64,000 bases of DNA from positions 248,001 to 312,000 of the forward strand of contig JAHLKD010000065.1 in the NCBI GenBank assembly GCA_025526935.1. The letters are read 5' to 3'. The notes under the pieces were generated by a model that was given only the letters and a program-made list of their open reading frames with translations, was not told the origin of the DNA and did not search any database. The position numbers and the translations under genes are program-made. Of the stretch, positions 1-11,402 are shown piece by piece. Source of the stretch: Cladochytrium replicatum. Its lineage: Eukaryota > Chytridiomycota > Chytridiomycetes > Cladochytriales > Cladochytriaceae. Every line of letters begins with the position of its first letter. Within the stretch, counting starts at the first letter, position 1.

Positions 1-2720
1 CTTCTTCGACTCTGTCGTTAACCAGCTCAAAGAGGAAAAGGATAGTTGATTCAGACTCCGAAGAGCCCAGTTCAGAAAAGAAGGTCAACGATTCTTCGTA
101 TGAGCCTATGAATCCCAAAACGAAAGCTCCGCGCGTAACAAACGATTGCGACGATAGCAGCTTAGATTCCCCAATTAATTTCGACGACGATGACTTAGAG
201 GATTTAATGTTTTTCGAGTTCTCCAAACCAGCGCACCAAAAAAAGTACGTCAGGAAACTGCTCATTCCGGATTTCTATTCTTACTGTTCTCTAGGCCAAC
301 TTCGACACCTGGCCCTGCGAAATACGAATCTGACCACGAGTTAGATGCCCACAGTCGACGATCCACCCGAGCTCGGAAAGAAGTGTCATACAAACCACCG
401 CCATTAGATCCTTTCAAAGACGAAGCTTTGTTCGCTGGCACCGGTAGTAGCAATCGAACCAGTTCTCTGAAGAACGACATTACCAGTGAGCTAGAAAAGT
501 TGGAACAATCACATTATTCTGTACCGAAGCGATTTTCGCTCGACGCACTGCTTGTGGACCGTAAACGCAACGAGGAAACCGAACGCCAGAGACGGGAACT
601 TGGCGACACGTTCAAGGTAGTCTATATTTTTTGTAGTCATCGTTGCTTATACCCTTCCACAGAAATTGGCTGAAGAGGAGGACACCGATTTCTTGAGCTT
701 GACATCAACGGCTGGGTCTAAAAATGTTTTCGCGGCGTTGGAGCAAATCAAAGCTGAGGACTCGGCACTCTACCAGGCATTTGTATGAACACATCCCCTG
801 TCATACACATCCACCTGTCCACCATGTATTGACAACCAATACGTTACAGGGACGCTTTTTGAAGGCTGGCGAAGCCCCGGTGAAGTTATCCCGCGTAAAG
901 CTGTGCAGAGAACCCATAGATGAGGTATCGAAAAGGTTACGTTGCAGCTGGTTCAGGAATTAATGAAGTCTGACAGAGAATCGAACCATCAAAACCTTTC
1001 CCGAAGTTCAAGGACTCAATATCAAAAGCACTACGGAAGACAAAGGATGGATTGTCCCAAATGGAAATTATTCACGCCGCTTTGTCGTTATCCAATTGGC
1101 ATTTAAAATCAGAGCATGGAGAGTGGCTTTTTGATACGGGTAAGTATTCCCTTCATTCTCTAAATCTGGTCATCTAATCTTTTGTCTTGTTCAGTCTGCT
1201 TTGCCTCTGACTATCGAGTTGTACAGAAAGCAACCAGCATCCTTTTGAAGTCCTTGTCGGACAAAAAGAATGAATGGGACGTGAGTCTATCCTCATTGGC
1301 CAGCTTTTTCGAAAACGCATGCAGATGTGACCCACGGATCCTCACCCAATTCTATCGCGATACGCAAAACAATATGGGAAAAGTTAATGTACCTATGACT
1401 GGCCTGGCTGATGCTTTTATCGCCAATGGGAAAGACGAACAATCTGAGAGAAGTGACGAATCGCGCCAGACAGCTTTGGACGCGAAACAAATCAACTTAA
1501 GGTCGGTCGTTTGCATCGCTACTGAAGCGTTCATTCGCAGGTAGCTACTAGGTACACAATGTTTTGACAAATGATCTGATCCCGTCACGATAACCAATAG
1601 GCACCAACAGAAAGGGTCCGCCATTTTTACTTCATTTCTGATGAAACTATGCACCGACGAATCTGCCGGTCGAGTTCGAAGTAGTTTAGTCTCAGCCATT
1701 GCTCGAATTATGGATCGTTTTGGAGATTCACCAGAGGTAGATTTACCCTGGTCGCAACTCAAACATTGTCTCACGTTCAAGAATTTCTAAGTGGAACAAT
1801 GAGGTGATGACGTCCATTATCTCGTTCACGGGAACTAGATCTTTAGAACTGCAGTACCTTCTCTTACGCTCGTCTCTGTGGCCACAGTCATCACATCATT
1901 CCCGTCGGTTCAGAACCAATTTGGCACATTGGTTCATAACGTACTCTTCAGCTATTGCCGTTGCTGAGAAATCCAAACCACTTTCGGACGAAACGCCTCT
2001 TGAGCAGGTTTGACATAGAGTCATCAAACAATGCATCCACTAACTTCTTCGATGCAAGTGGTTAGATGAGCAAGGGGTGATCCCTTCACTTGAACCCATT
2101 GGTTTACCTTCACCACAGGCGAACCCAGGTCCTGATACCCGACCCGCATCTCTGCCCATTTCGAACTTTGGCGCTAACCAGCCAGCAGTACCTGCATCGG
2201 CTTCGGAGACAACTGTTCCACCTAGATTGAGACGGTTACATGACTTGTCCCATGCATTGAAATCACATCCTATGATGCGCCGTTGCGGGGATTATCAGCA
2301 ATTAATTCGGCTGGTGCAGATTCTCGGCATTGCAATTGGAGACGAAGTTGCAATCCGGTTTGAACCGGTAGATCCTGTTCGCACGCTGTCAACGTCCTCT
2401 TGTTTAACCTGTCTTTCGCTTTCAGGAAGCGGCTGCTGCTATAAGTGCCACACTGCGTTCAGTATACGGGTCGTTAAATGACGGAGGTTCTAAACGCTAC
2501 ACAGCGATCTTGGTATGCATATATTCGCGGGTGGGCGAGCGCTTTTATGACCGAAACTTTCTTAATCTAGGCTAGACACGAAATGATCAATCTTGCCGCA
2601 CTGGCGCAAGGCATTTCCGATAATGTAAAGCCCATCAAAGTTGGGGGGGTGTTTGACGATTTGGCGATCGTATCACCAAGAGAAGAGAATAGCAGTGAGA
2701 ACGGGAGTTCTGCAGTTTGA
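1..2720 (+). CDS. SLF2/FAM178-like CANIN-domain protein, C-terminal part (5' end outside window)
   Basis: The gene is open at the left edge and joins across about ten short introns. By hand I place exons at <1-244, 295-616, 663-782, 850-924, 977-1139, 1195-1540, 1601-1736, 1792-2007, 2059-2367, 2426-2512 and 2571-2720 (stop TGA). The first exons are acidic and Ser-rich with a KRKR patch. The rest is helical: a segment FSLDALLVDRKRNEETERQ, then EWLFDTVCFASDYRVVQKA, then SLELQYLLLRSS. This order resembles the CANIN domain of SLF2, the vertebrate protein that helps bring SMC5/6 to damaged chromatin (Nse6-related). The resemblance is recalled from family patterns, not computed. All exons stay open in one frame, so the gene looks functional. 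Nuclear genome maintenance is inferred. It could instead be another helical-repeat protein. Confidence 0.55.
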
Positions 2721-2975
2721 TATTGAAAATATCCAAAATTCTTTTTCTGGTTTTGTCAATCACTGTAATTTATACACGAGGTCTGGCATGATAATGCAAA
2801 ATTATGAGGCGCTTCTGCTACGTTTGGGAATGGGATTGTGAAGCGAGTTGATGATGTCACAGAATTCCAAAAAAGGATGAGTGAGGTGCCTCAGCTGTTG
2901 CCTTTTGAATGACTGTTCTGAGGCTGAAAATTAATGAATGAGGGATTGAGTTGAACAGCTAGTCCTCGCTTTATC

Positions 2976-5900
2976 CTACCGTGCAATTTCGTTTTCCGAC
3001 AGTTGCAATATTTGGCTCACAACTGGAACCAATGACTGGATATGATATGTCATCAGTAAATCAAAGTGCGTCAGAGCTCTTTGCTTACCATCAAGTCCTT
3101 TTCCCTTTGTTTGGCATCACGGTTAGGGTTCGACAAAGAGGTCTCAAGAAAGGCGACTATGACGTTCCGCAAGTATTCAAGATTCAGAGTTTTCTCTAAT
3201 GATTCGGACCTCTGCAATCGTCGTATTTCCTCTTTCAGAATCTATGGTAATGTCATCATGAGAAGAAACCTTCTTCCAAGAGCAAATAACGGTTTACCTT
3301 TTCCTGTTCTGCGAGTCGCTGGTTCGTCCTGTCACTTTCGCTCAAAAGCTCCGACAATTGATGAAGCTGCATTGAAAATTCGCGCTCTCTAAACGTTGGA
3401 CCTGTTGGCGTAACATCAACAGTGGGCACAAATTGGGCCGTCTGCAAATTGAAATATGTAGTCGATGCTCGAGGTGATGTTGCATCAGTGCTGTGACTTC
3501 CGGAATCTAAATAGAGAGTGACATAAAATTAGAGGCCATACAAAAGACAGTAGAGCTAATTCTTAGGCGCACCATCAAGGGGATATCCACTAGTTGTTCT
3601 TGAAGACACTGCAGTGAAGGGGTTTACTGGTGGAGATGAAATGAACGGGGATTTTGAATCATTGTTCGAGCTAGATCGATGCACATCCGCGACAATTCTG
3701 AGTGACTGAGTTTCTGCCAGTGCTTTTGACAGTTCTTCGCGAACAGAAGACAGATCGTTGCTGAGCCGCTAAATTTAAGCTTGGCTCAGCTAGTTCATTG
3801 CTTATATAAACTGAGTCGTTACCTCAGAAATGGCGTTCAAAGATTGAATTTGATCTTCTTTGCTCCGAAGCTTCTCTTCCATCTCGTTGTATTGTTTGCG
3901 AACTTCCACTCGGGTAGCTTCGAGCAGTGGCTGCACCTGAGCATCTTTCAGACGGAGAGCTTTTATCTGGTAAGTCAATGAATAATCTCGTTATCAACCA
4001 CACCACCTTCTTGATGCATGTCACGCTCAATGCGTGCCTTCCGCTCGGCATCCTCCAATTGTTCCCTCAACCGATGAACTTCAAGAACTTTGGATTGAAG
4101 GCGATCCATCTCAACTTCCATGCTGTTTATCTGATCAGAAGCAGTCGATAGCTCGGTTTGAAGTGACTGGACGCGAAGTGAAAATTGCGCAATCTCCGAC
4201 GTTCTCGACCTACACGATAATTTTGATCAGCAAAGGTGGGACATTACTCGTTTCCACCTACATAAGATCACGCTCAAGTGCCCGCTTCTCTGACTCCAAT
4301 TCCTGGATCCTGGACTCATGAATATTTGGCCCACTAGATTTCTGAAGAGCCGCGTGTGCGCGAATCTTGTAACCGTTGAATTCAGCGCGCAAATCTGCAA
4401 GCTCCTGTTTGCTAGCCTCCAGAGCACGCTCCTACAAAGCCGAATTGAGATGAGCAAATATGTGAAGTCGTTTCTACCATCTCCTGTATTGCCGTTGTCT
4501 TCGCCCTGCGCTCGTGAACAGACTGCTCGGTTACTTTATTTAGCATATCTACCATCAACATCACCATCAGCATACAATAACGATCAATCATTTCCAACCT
4601 ACGATTTGTGTCATTATACTTGAGAGTGACGGAATCCAGCTGGTTCTTCAAGTCGCCAACCTCGGAATTCAACCGCTCGACTTCCTTTTCTCTGGCCTCC
4701 AGCTTATTCTTGAACTCAGTGATTCCTTTGTTTGCGCCGGCTAAAATGCCTATTGTGACTAATTCAGCAACTCAGTAAAAAACGTTCGCTGACCACGAAA
4801 CCTTTCTGCCTTTTTATTCGTTCTTCGTATTCTTTGCAGGATTGCTCAAACTCACCTATCAAAATATCTATCAGTAAGAAAATATGTGAGATGAAAGAAT
4901 ACTTACTGGTTCTAGTAGAAAGAGTCTCCGAAACTTTGTTCACTTCGAGTTGCTTTGCAGTAAGCTGCAACTTTGTGTCGTTTATCTTAACATGCCTTGT
5001 GAATAATACGCAAGGGGCATTCAGCTTATGCTAACCTGTTCTTCTAGTGTGAAGTTCCGCTCTTCCAAAAGTTTGATTCGTGAAGAACGCTCCTTTTCCT
5101 TCTGATGTCCAAATTTTAACATATAAACACAGCATTAACTAGTACTCACGGAGCTGATTGCTTCATTTGTTACATTTTTGCGACTTTCCATTTCCTCTCT
5201 CAGAATAATTAAAGCAGAGTTCGTTACTTCAAGCTCTCGTTTCAGATCCTCTATTGTTCGCTTCGAACTTTCCAGTTGTTCCGTCTTTGATTTCAGCTCA
5301 CCCGAGACCGATGCCAATTCGTTCCTCGCTAGATCTAGTTGGAGACAGCGCTGACAAACCTCCGTCGATGTGATCGGTAGCTCTGGATTGAATACAGATT
5401 GCCGCATACGTTCTTGCAAAATCCTGAGCTCCTCAAGTGCTTCATTCGCTTTCTGGGATGCAATATCTTCACTCGTCTCCAATCGTTGCAAACGACTCCT
5501 CAGTTTTTCAATAACTTCGTCGCCAGCGGCACCAGCGGTGTATTCAAATTTGTCCTTATCAGAATTATGTTCGGCCAACCGCTCCAGCGCTTCATCGCGC
5601 TCCCGAGTGACAGAGTTCAGCTGCGAGGTCAAATCCGTAACCTGAGAACTCAGCGCACTCAACTCTTCACGACTCCTCTCTTCCGCTGCCGGATCATCTG
5701 CAGCTTTGGCTATCTGCGCAGTTGGCGACGCATCGGCGACTTTTTCATCTGGCGGTGTGACATTCGGCTGTTTGAACAAATCAAGCTCCTTCTGAATCTG
5801 TGTAATCTTTAATTTCGATTTAATTCGTTGCTGTCGAAGTTCATTGTCCAAGTTGTTCGCCCGATCATTCGCAATCTCTAGCTCTCTGACTCTTGCGCTC

Positions 5901-6554
5901 AATGCGTGCTCGTGCTATTTAAAACAGACTAAGCCCCGATCCACTCGAATAATGATTACAAAAGAAACCTGTTCCCTCTCTTTGAATAGAGTTCTTCGCG
6001 CAGTATCAAGGTGCCTAGTTAGGTCTTCCAATGCTCTTCTAAAGTCTTTTGAAACATGAATCAAACTGCTAGTCAAACATGTACCACTTATCTACGCTAC
6101 CTGCTTCAGTCGGCGCTTCTGGGAGAAGCGTATCTGGTCTATCGATAACGTAGACATTTAAGTTACGTCAAGGACAGCCCAAGTTAGTACCAACCCAACT
6201 TCTGATATCGTGCGACTGCGACCCCACGCACCAAACAAATCCTCTGCAACAGTGGCAACATTTGTTCTGCCGTCACTTGAATAGCGTGGGCGGCTTTCGT
6301 CTGACTCGGATGCTCTCCCAGGCTTTTTCAAAATGGGCGATGATGGATTTGGTGATTCAGGAGCGGAATTCTGGGTCGAATTCGAACGATTTTGAGATGC
6401 TGGCGATTGAGGTGCTCTGTTCAAGCTGTTCGACAGTTCTGTCTCAAACTCATTAACCTATCCGTCCGTACGAGAAATTTTCATTCGTAAATCGATGAAT
6501 CCGAGTTGAACATTCCGAGCAACCACTGACCTTCTTCAATATCGAGGAGAACAT
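2976..6554 (-). CDS. GRIP-domain golgin (trans-Golgi coiled-coil tether, GCC2-like)
   Basis: The start is MFSSILKKVNEFETEL, encoded down from 6554, and the stop is at 2976-2978. More than ten short introns separate the exons. After a Ser/Pro-rich N-terminal stretch, nearly the whole protein is heptad-rich coiled coil (most visible at 5135-5902). Near the C terminus come the golgin-type segment NGYKIRAHAALQKS and then a GRIP domain, NLEYLRNVIVAFLE (about 3200), followed by SLVPVVSQILQLSENEI. In known golgins, the GRIP domain binds Arl1-GTP and places the protein on trans-Golgi membranes, while the rod captures endosome-derived vesicles. The GRIP tyrosine (EYLRN) is present. The gene is divergently paired with the LRRC45-like gene, with 56 bp between the two ATGs. 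Exact orthology (GCC1, GCC2 or Imh1) cannot be settled by eye. Confidence 0.82.
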
Positions 6555-6610
6555 AGCTGATGGCCAATCCAATGCTGTGGGCACTTTGAGTGTTAAGCCA
6601 CAACACTGGT

Positions 6611-9265
6611 ATGGACGCGTTCAGAACACGCTATTTGGCGAAGTGTGCTGAGCTGGGCATCGAACCACTGCGATGTATCCTCGATTCTCTTCTGCTGAGA
6701 GATAATTCAAGTTCAATCAAAGACTTGTCCGGCTCTAAAACGCGGACTGCGGCGACAATCGACGTCCGTGGGCAAGCTCTGTCGGTGAAAGCATGCACAG
6801 CTTTAGCTGCTGGGATCGCAGAAGATGCGATTTTTGAACGGTACATGCTTGGGGACGCGTTTCTTGGTGATGATGGTGCGGTTAGTTACACAGCGACACA
6901 GTATGATCGTTTGTTGATTCTGCATTTACAGGCTGCATTATTTTGGCAAATGCGTTGAAGACAAACACGGCTGCTCTTTATGTTGACTTACGAGGTAGGC
7001 TCCTCAGCGACTTAAGCTTTCTGTTCATGACGATGTAAAGGAAATAACATTCGATCCGACGGAGCAACAGCTGTTGCACAAATGCTGAAGGTCAATACGA
7101 GTCTCCGAACGTACGCTTCATTCTTCTTCTTTGAATAGTCTCAATTGAATTGCGCAGATTGATTCTTGAATGGAACTGCATTGGCATCTGGGAAACCGGT
7201 GCAAGAGCAATGGCGGATGCTCTTTCGATTAACAAAACATTGGAAGAGCTTGATCTCCGGAACAATAAGGTCGGCGGGTAGTTTTCTGCAAAACAGGCGG
7301 CATCTTATCTCTTCTTAATTTAGATTGGGCCTCAATCCGCTCAAGCAATCGCGCTCTCTTTGAAGCACAATACTGCATTGAAGAAACTTGGTAAAGCTTC
7401 AATTGCTCTCCGTGACATACTGTTTCTTATCGCGAGCAGATTTTCGTTGGAATAACGCTGGGATTATTGGAGGCAGAGCACTCGTCGATCTACTGCGATG
7501 GAATACAGTCCTGGTCGGTCTCGATATGATCGGAAATGAGATTCCAGACGACGTGAGCAGATCTCTTGGTATGGTAACGAGGCGTCCAGGTCCCGATGTG
7601 TGACATGGCTCCTGATACGCTTCGTAGCGATAGCACTTGAACGCAATCGGGAACGTAGCCGCACCGAGCAATGTGCAAAAACGCACAGTGAACACATGGC
7701 TTCTACGCTTCAAACAATCGCTCAAGTACATCGGGAAGCCTTGGAGAACTTGGGCTCCAAACTAAACTCAACCGAAGCACGAGTAGCCGACACATCGAAA
7801 CGGTTGACTGCAGCTTCTGATGAAATTCAAGCAGAGAGAGATGCAAAGACTACGGCAGAAGCTAAGCTCGACAGGATCACAGTCGAAATGAGAGGTTTGG
7901 AAGACACACTTGCCAGAGAGAGGGAGGACGTTCGAGTCCAAATCCATAGACTGAACAAGGAAATCATTGCTGAAAGGGAGGTGTGATATAAATTAGAAGT
8001 AACATCGAAGTGGTGTTGACTTTTGATGTTAGAAAAGAGTACTGGCAGAAGAATCGGCTCAGAAGGCGGAAAAGAAACATACAAAACAGCTGCTTGAGCT
8101 TGAAGCCTCTGTCAGTGATCTCGAAATGCGATTGGAGGTTTTAAAGAGGGACAAAGCTCTCTTGTTTGAGGATCTCTCTCAAAGCAGAGAGCGGGAGAAG
8201 TCTCTTCAACAACTAATGGACGGTATGTCAACACAGAAAACTTGGATTCATCACTCAAAAGCTGGTTGTAGAAAAAGCACAACGTATGGAGGCAAATCAT
8301 GTTAATCAACTCAGTGCCGTGGCCGAGAAGAAGGATAGAGAGTTTCGAGATAAGATCCAGAAATTGGAAGATAGGTTACGCTCTGCAGAACAAGATAAGC
8401 TTCGAGTGGATGAGGTAATACAGAGGCATTTCAGAATATTAATGTCTCATAGTATCATCCATCAGGAGCTTGATGCACAAAAAGCGAAGTATTTGAGTCA
8501 GAAGCGAGCTCTGGAGGAAAAGTTGGCTGAGCTGGAGAATCGACGTAGTCAAGATGAGGTGCGTCGAATAAATAGGGAAAACACTGCTTATGAGCTTCGC
8601 AGGAGCTGCACAAAAAAGAGCTTGCCGAACAAAGTGGCGTTGTGCGTCAACAACTAGCTGACCAAAGTCATGCCCATCGCATTCAGCTTCAGGATGCTCA
8701 ACGGCGACACCAGGAACACGTTGCCGAGCTGGGACGTCAGCACTCGGAACAGCTTGCCCACTTGCGCTCTCAACTCACCCAGGCAAAGGCAGAAGTCGCA
8801 TCCGCAACAGCCGCGATAGACCAAGTTCGAGAACGTACCAATTCCTTGCAAACAGAAGCCGATAGACGGGAACGGACGTTGGTCAAAGAGCTTGAAAGCG
8901 CACGTGCAGATGTGGTACGTGCGGGGGAGAATGAAGTGAAGTTGAGGGAGAAACTTCAGAAGGAAGTTGCGGAAGCGGTGGCGAGGAAGGAAACAGAGAT
9001 GAAAGCGGAAGTCGAGCGACTTGTGCGCACTTTGGAAGCGCGTGCCAGAGTTATTGAGGATCTACAAGACGAGCTAAGGAGGCAGGATGCTCTTATTGCA
9101 GAGCTAGAAGGAGAACAAGTCGATAAAATGAAAGAGCTTCAGATGCAGGTCGCGACCATGATTGCGCAGAAGACGGCATCTGTTTCAGCAAGGATACGGT
9201 CAAGGTCGCCACTCCGAATGGAACCCGCTGCATTGCTACATCGAACTGCGGTGGGAGACAAGTGA
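6611..9265 (+). CDS. LRRC45-like centrosome/basal-body linker protein
   Basis: The start is MDAFRTRYLAKCAELGIEP and the stop is at 9263-9265. Several short introns interrupt the first half. The N-terminal half holds ribonuclease-inhibitor-type leucine-rich repeats (ALYVDLRGNN, LILEWNCIGIWETGARAMA, LEELDLRNNKIGPQSAQAI, RWNNAGIIGGRALVDLL, LDMIGNEIPDDV). From about 7620 to the stop it is a long coiled coil rich in E, R, Q and A. This order, and the WN and IPDDV signatures, match human LRRC45, which joins the two centrioles together with rootletin/C-Nap1 and serves at the ciliary base. In a fungus this implies centrioles and flagellated zoospores. The end of the coil is basic and Ser-rich (IRSRSPLR), as in LRRC45. 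The ATG is chosen because it gives the family-like N terminus. Confidence 0.88.
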
Positions 9266-9435
9266 ATGCCTGCTTTGCAGAAATGAAGTATCCGTCGCGA
9301 AGGACAGCAAACAACCTGTACTATCAGCTCACACTTTCAAACTCTTGTATACTTGAACTGTATTTTATTGCTGACCCAAATCTATAATAGCGCCGGGTTT
9401 AATAACTTCGTCGATAAGTCGCAGAATACTAATGA
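9266..9435. other. short 3' intergenic interval
   Basis: This is the AT-rich space between the end of the LRRC45-like gene and the convergent minus-strand reading frame that ends near 9436. Nothing but presumed 3' untranslated sequence is visible. Confidence 0.4.
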
Positions 9436-9835
9436 TTAATGATCCTCAGGGTAGACAGTGTTTGCATTTCCAAGAGATAAAGATGCTGCCTCCTCTTCCT
9501 CAAGCTGCCACACCAGCTCGTCAGCATCTTTATCTTCAGAGCGCTCGTCAGTAGGTTCTCGTTCTTTCTTATATTGCTTTTTCGCGTGTGCGAAAGTGCA
9601 GTTTTATCGATTCAGTTGGATCCCGCCTTCTCTTGCTCCTCTTTCAGAACTTGAGGATGCGCTGTGAAATCAAAATCGTTCAAAACTCCCTTCGGACCTG
9701 TTTGGGATCCTCCACGAACCCCAATCTGGGATTTCCAAAACGTGCGTCGATGTTGGCAGGTGCGTTCGGGTCACTCCGAACCCGTTCTCTTACTGCGTTC
9801 CCCTGATCTATTTCGCGCTGAACCGCCCTACTCCG
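9436..9835 (-). pseudogene. decayed short gene with a phosducin-like TGPKGVLNDF motif
   Basis: Three reading-frame segments follow one another on the minus strand. The first contains RVRSDPNAPANIDARFGNP, the second QTGPKGVLNDF and VLKEEQEKAGSN, and the third CTFAHAKKQYKKEREP, ending in NTVYPEDH with stop TAA. The first join needs a one-base shift. The second is broken by 14 extra bases lying between two AACTG repeats, with no GT donor nearby to make them an intron. TGPKGV(I/L)ND is a hallmark of phosducin N termini, but no thioredoxin-like domain follows, so the family call is weak. No convincing start codon was found. The gene probably ran convergently toward the LRRC45-like gene and is now broken. 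Confidence 0.4.
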
Positions 9836-9883
9836 CTCATTTTGGTCGGCAATTTCGTGTCAAGCCCCGAGCATTTCAATATC

Positions 9884-11311
9884 ATGACAGGGAAGAACGA
9901 GCGAAAGCGAAAAGCTGACGATCTTGGGGAGAGCGTAGTAACAGCACCAACACAGAAAAAACAATGTTCCGAGGAAAAAAACGTCGAAGACAGCTCCAAT
10001 GACTCGAAGAAGCCGATCCCTGCTTCAAAAGAGCACATTCCTCCGAAATCAGGGTCATCTCGGTTGATCCAATTAACGTCTTGTTTTTCAGGTTCTTGAC
10101 GAACCGGATAGGTTGCTCGAAGACTGTTTCTCTGATGACCTCGACACGATTCTGAATGGGTTGCCGGCAAACAGGCAAACCCCTGTTTTCAGCTACAATG
10201 ACACCGGAGATTGAACAAATTCAGGCACTGCGTGCAGGTGAAACAGGTGCTCGACGTCCATTCGTTTACCCTTGGGCAACAAGGCAAGTGGACTCGTAAT
10301 ATTTTTTGATGGTGCTTCCCATTCATATTGCGCAGATTTGAAACCGTTGATCAACTTGACCAACGCTACGTTCTCGTACCGTCGAAATTGAGAGATGCAT
10401 ACCTGACAGAGTTGCTGGTTAATCATTTTGAGGGGAAAACACCCATTATATTCACAGGCAAATGCAGGTGTGCTTTGGAACAGTGGTTAATGTATCATAT
10501 TAGGAAAATGTACCCAGAAATGCCGAACGACTGCGAATCGTCCTACGCGAACCTGGCCTTCGTTCAACAGCACTGCATTCCCAAATGCCACAAAATGATC
10601 GGATGGGATCCCTTGCCAAGTTCAAATCGGGAATAGTTCCAATCCTTATTGCGACGTATGTGCGAGGCAGGTCCGTGACACGGGTCACAATTACGGAGTC
10701 ACATTTCTCAGGCTATTTTCAATTGTGCAGGAGTCTGGATATTCCGACAGTGCAGGTGGTAATCAACTATGAGCTTCCTGCAGATCCAACGGACTGCATC
10801 CATAGAGTTGGTCGAACTGCACGTGCAGGTGCGCGGGGATTCATATCTTATGCCCACTGCTGATACAGGTTTCTTCTTTCGATCTTAGGGCGTGGAGGGC
10901 TGGCATTGTCACTAGTAACACAGTCAGATATTGAAATATTCAAGAACGTTGAAGCTAAGATCCGTAAGTGACTCGAGCGAAAATATCGTCATGATTCTCA
11001 TTTATGCAACAAGAGCAAACCATGCCTGAGTACCCAGTTGCCGAGTCGGATGCCTTTGACTATCCTAACCAGGTGTCGCCAGCAAACAGGACTGCATCGA
11101 TGGTAATCATGCTTTCCCAACTCGTCCATTGCTCAGCGCACTCTTCTTTTATAAGCACTTGCTGAAACGAAGTGCGGAATAAAGAAGCGGATCAACATGC
11201 TTACATCGAACGAAGCTGTAACAGCAAGCGAGAAGGTAAGAGCGAAGAGTGAATATTAAAAGTTAAACGCTTAACAACTTTCCTTCACAGCCCAAACTGA
11301 GTCAAAAATAA
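9884..11311 (+). CDS. DBP8/DDX49-like DEAD-box RNA helicase, missing the first RecA lobe
   Basis: The start [13 protein letters not shown] leads into about 70 charged residues. Without any Q motif, Walker A or motif Ia/Ib, the sequence then jumps to motif II ([13 protein letters not shown], where DEAD is DEPD) and motif III (FSATMT). The second RecA lobe follows through several introns: [62 protein letters not shown] and [10 protein letters not shown] (motif VI). The tail ends near 11311. The second lobe matches DBP8/DDX49 of 40S ribosome biogenesis well. Motif V, normally TDVASRG, can only be read as TYVRGR or as a deletion. One intron appears to use a GC donor (about 10283). With no ATP-binding lobe, helicase activity is unlikely. 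This may be a degrading copy with the functional gene elsewhere, or an assembly deletion. Confidence 0.7.
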
Positions 11312-11402
11312 GTGTGACCACAAAGGAAGACAGACTGATCAGTTATTACTGCCGCTGCATTCTTCTACACCGATACAATTATCGATTATGTATCTGAATA
11401 AA

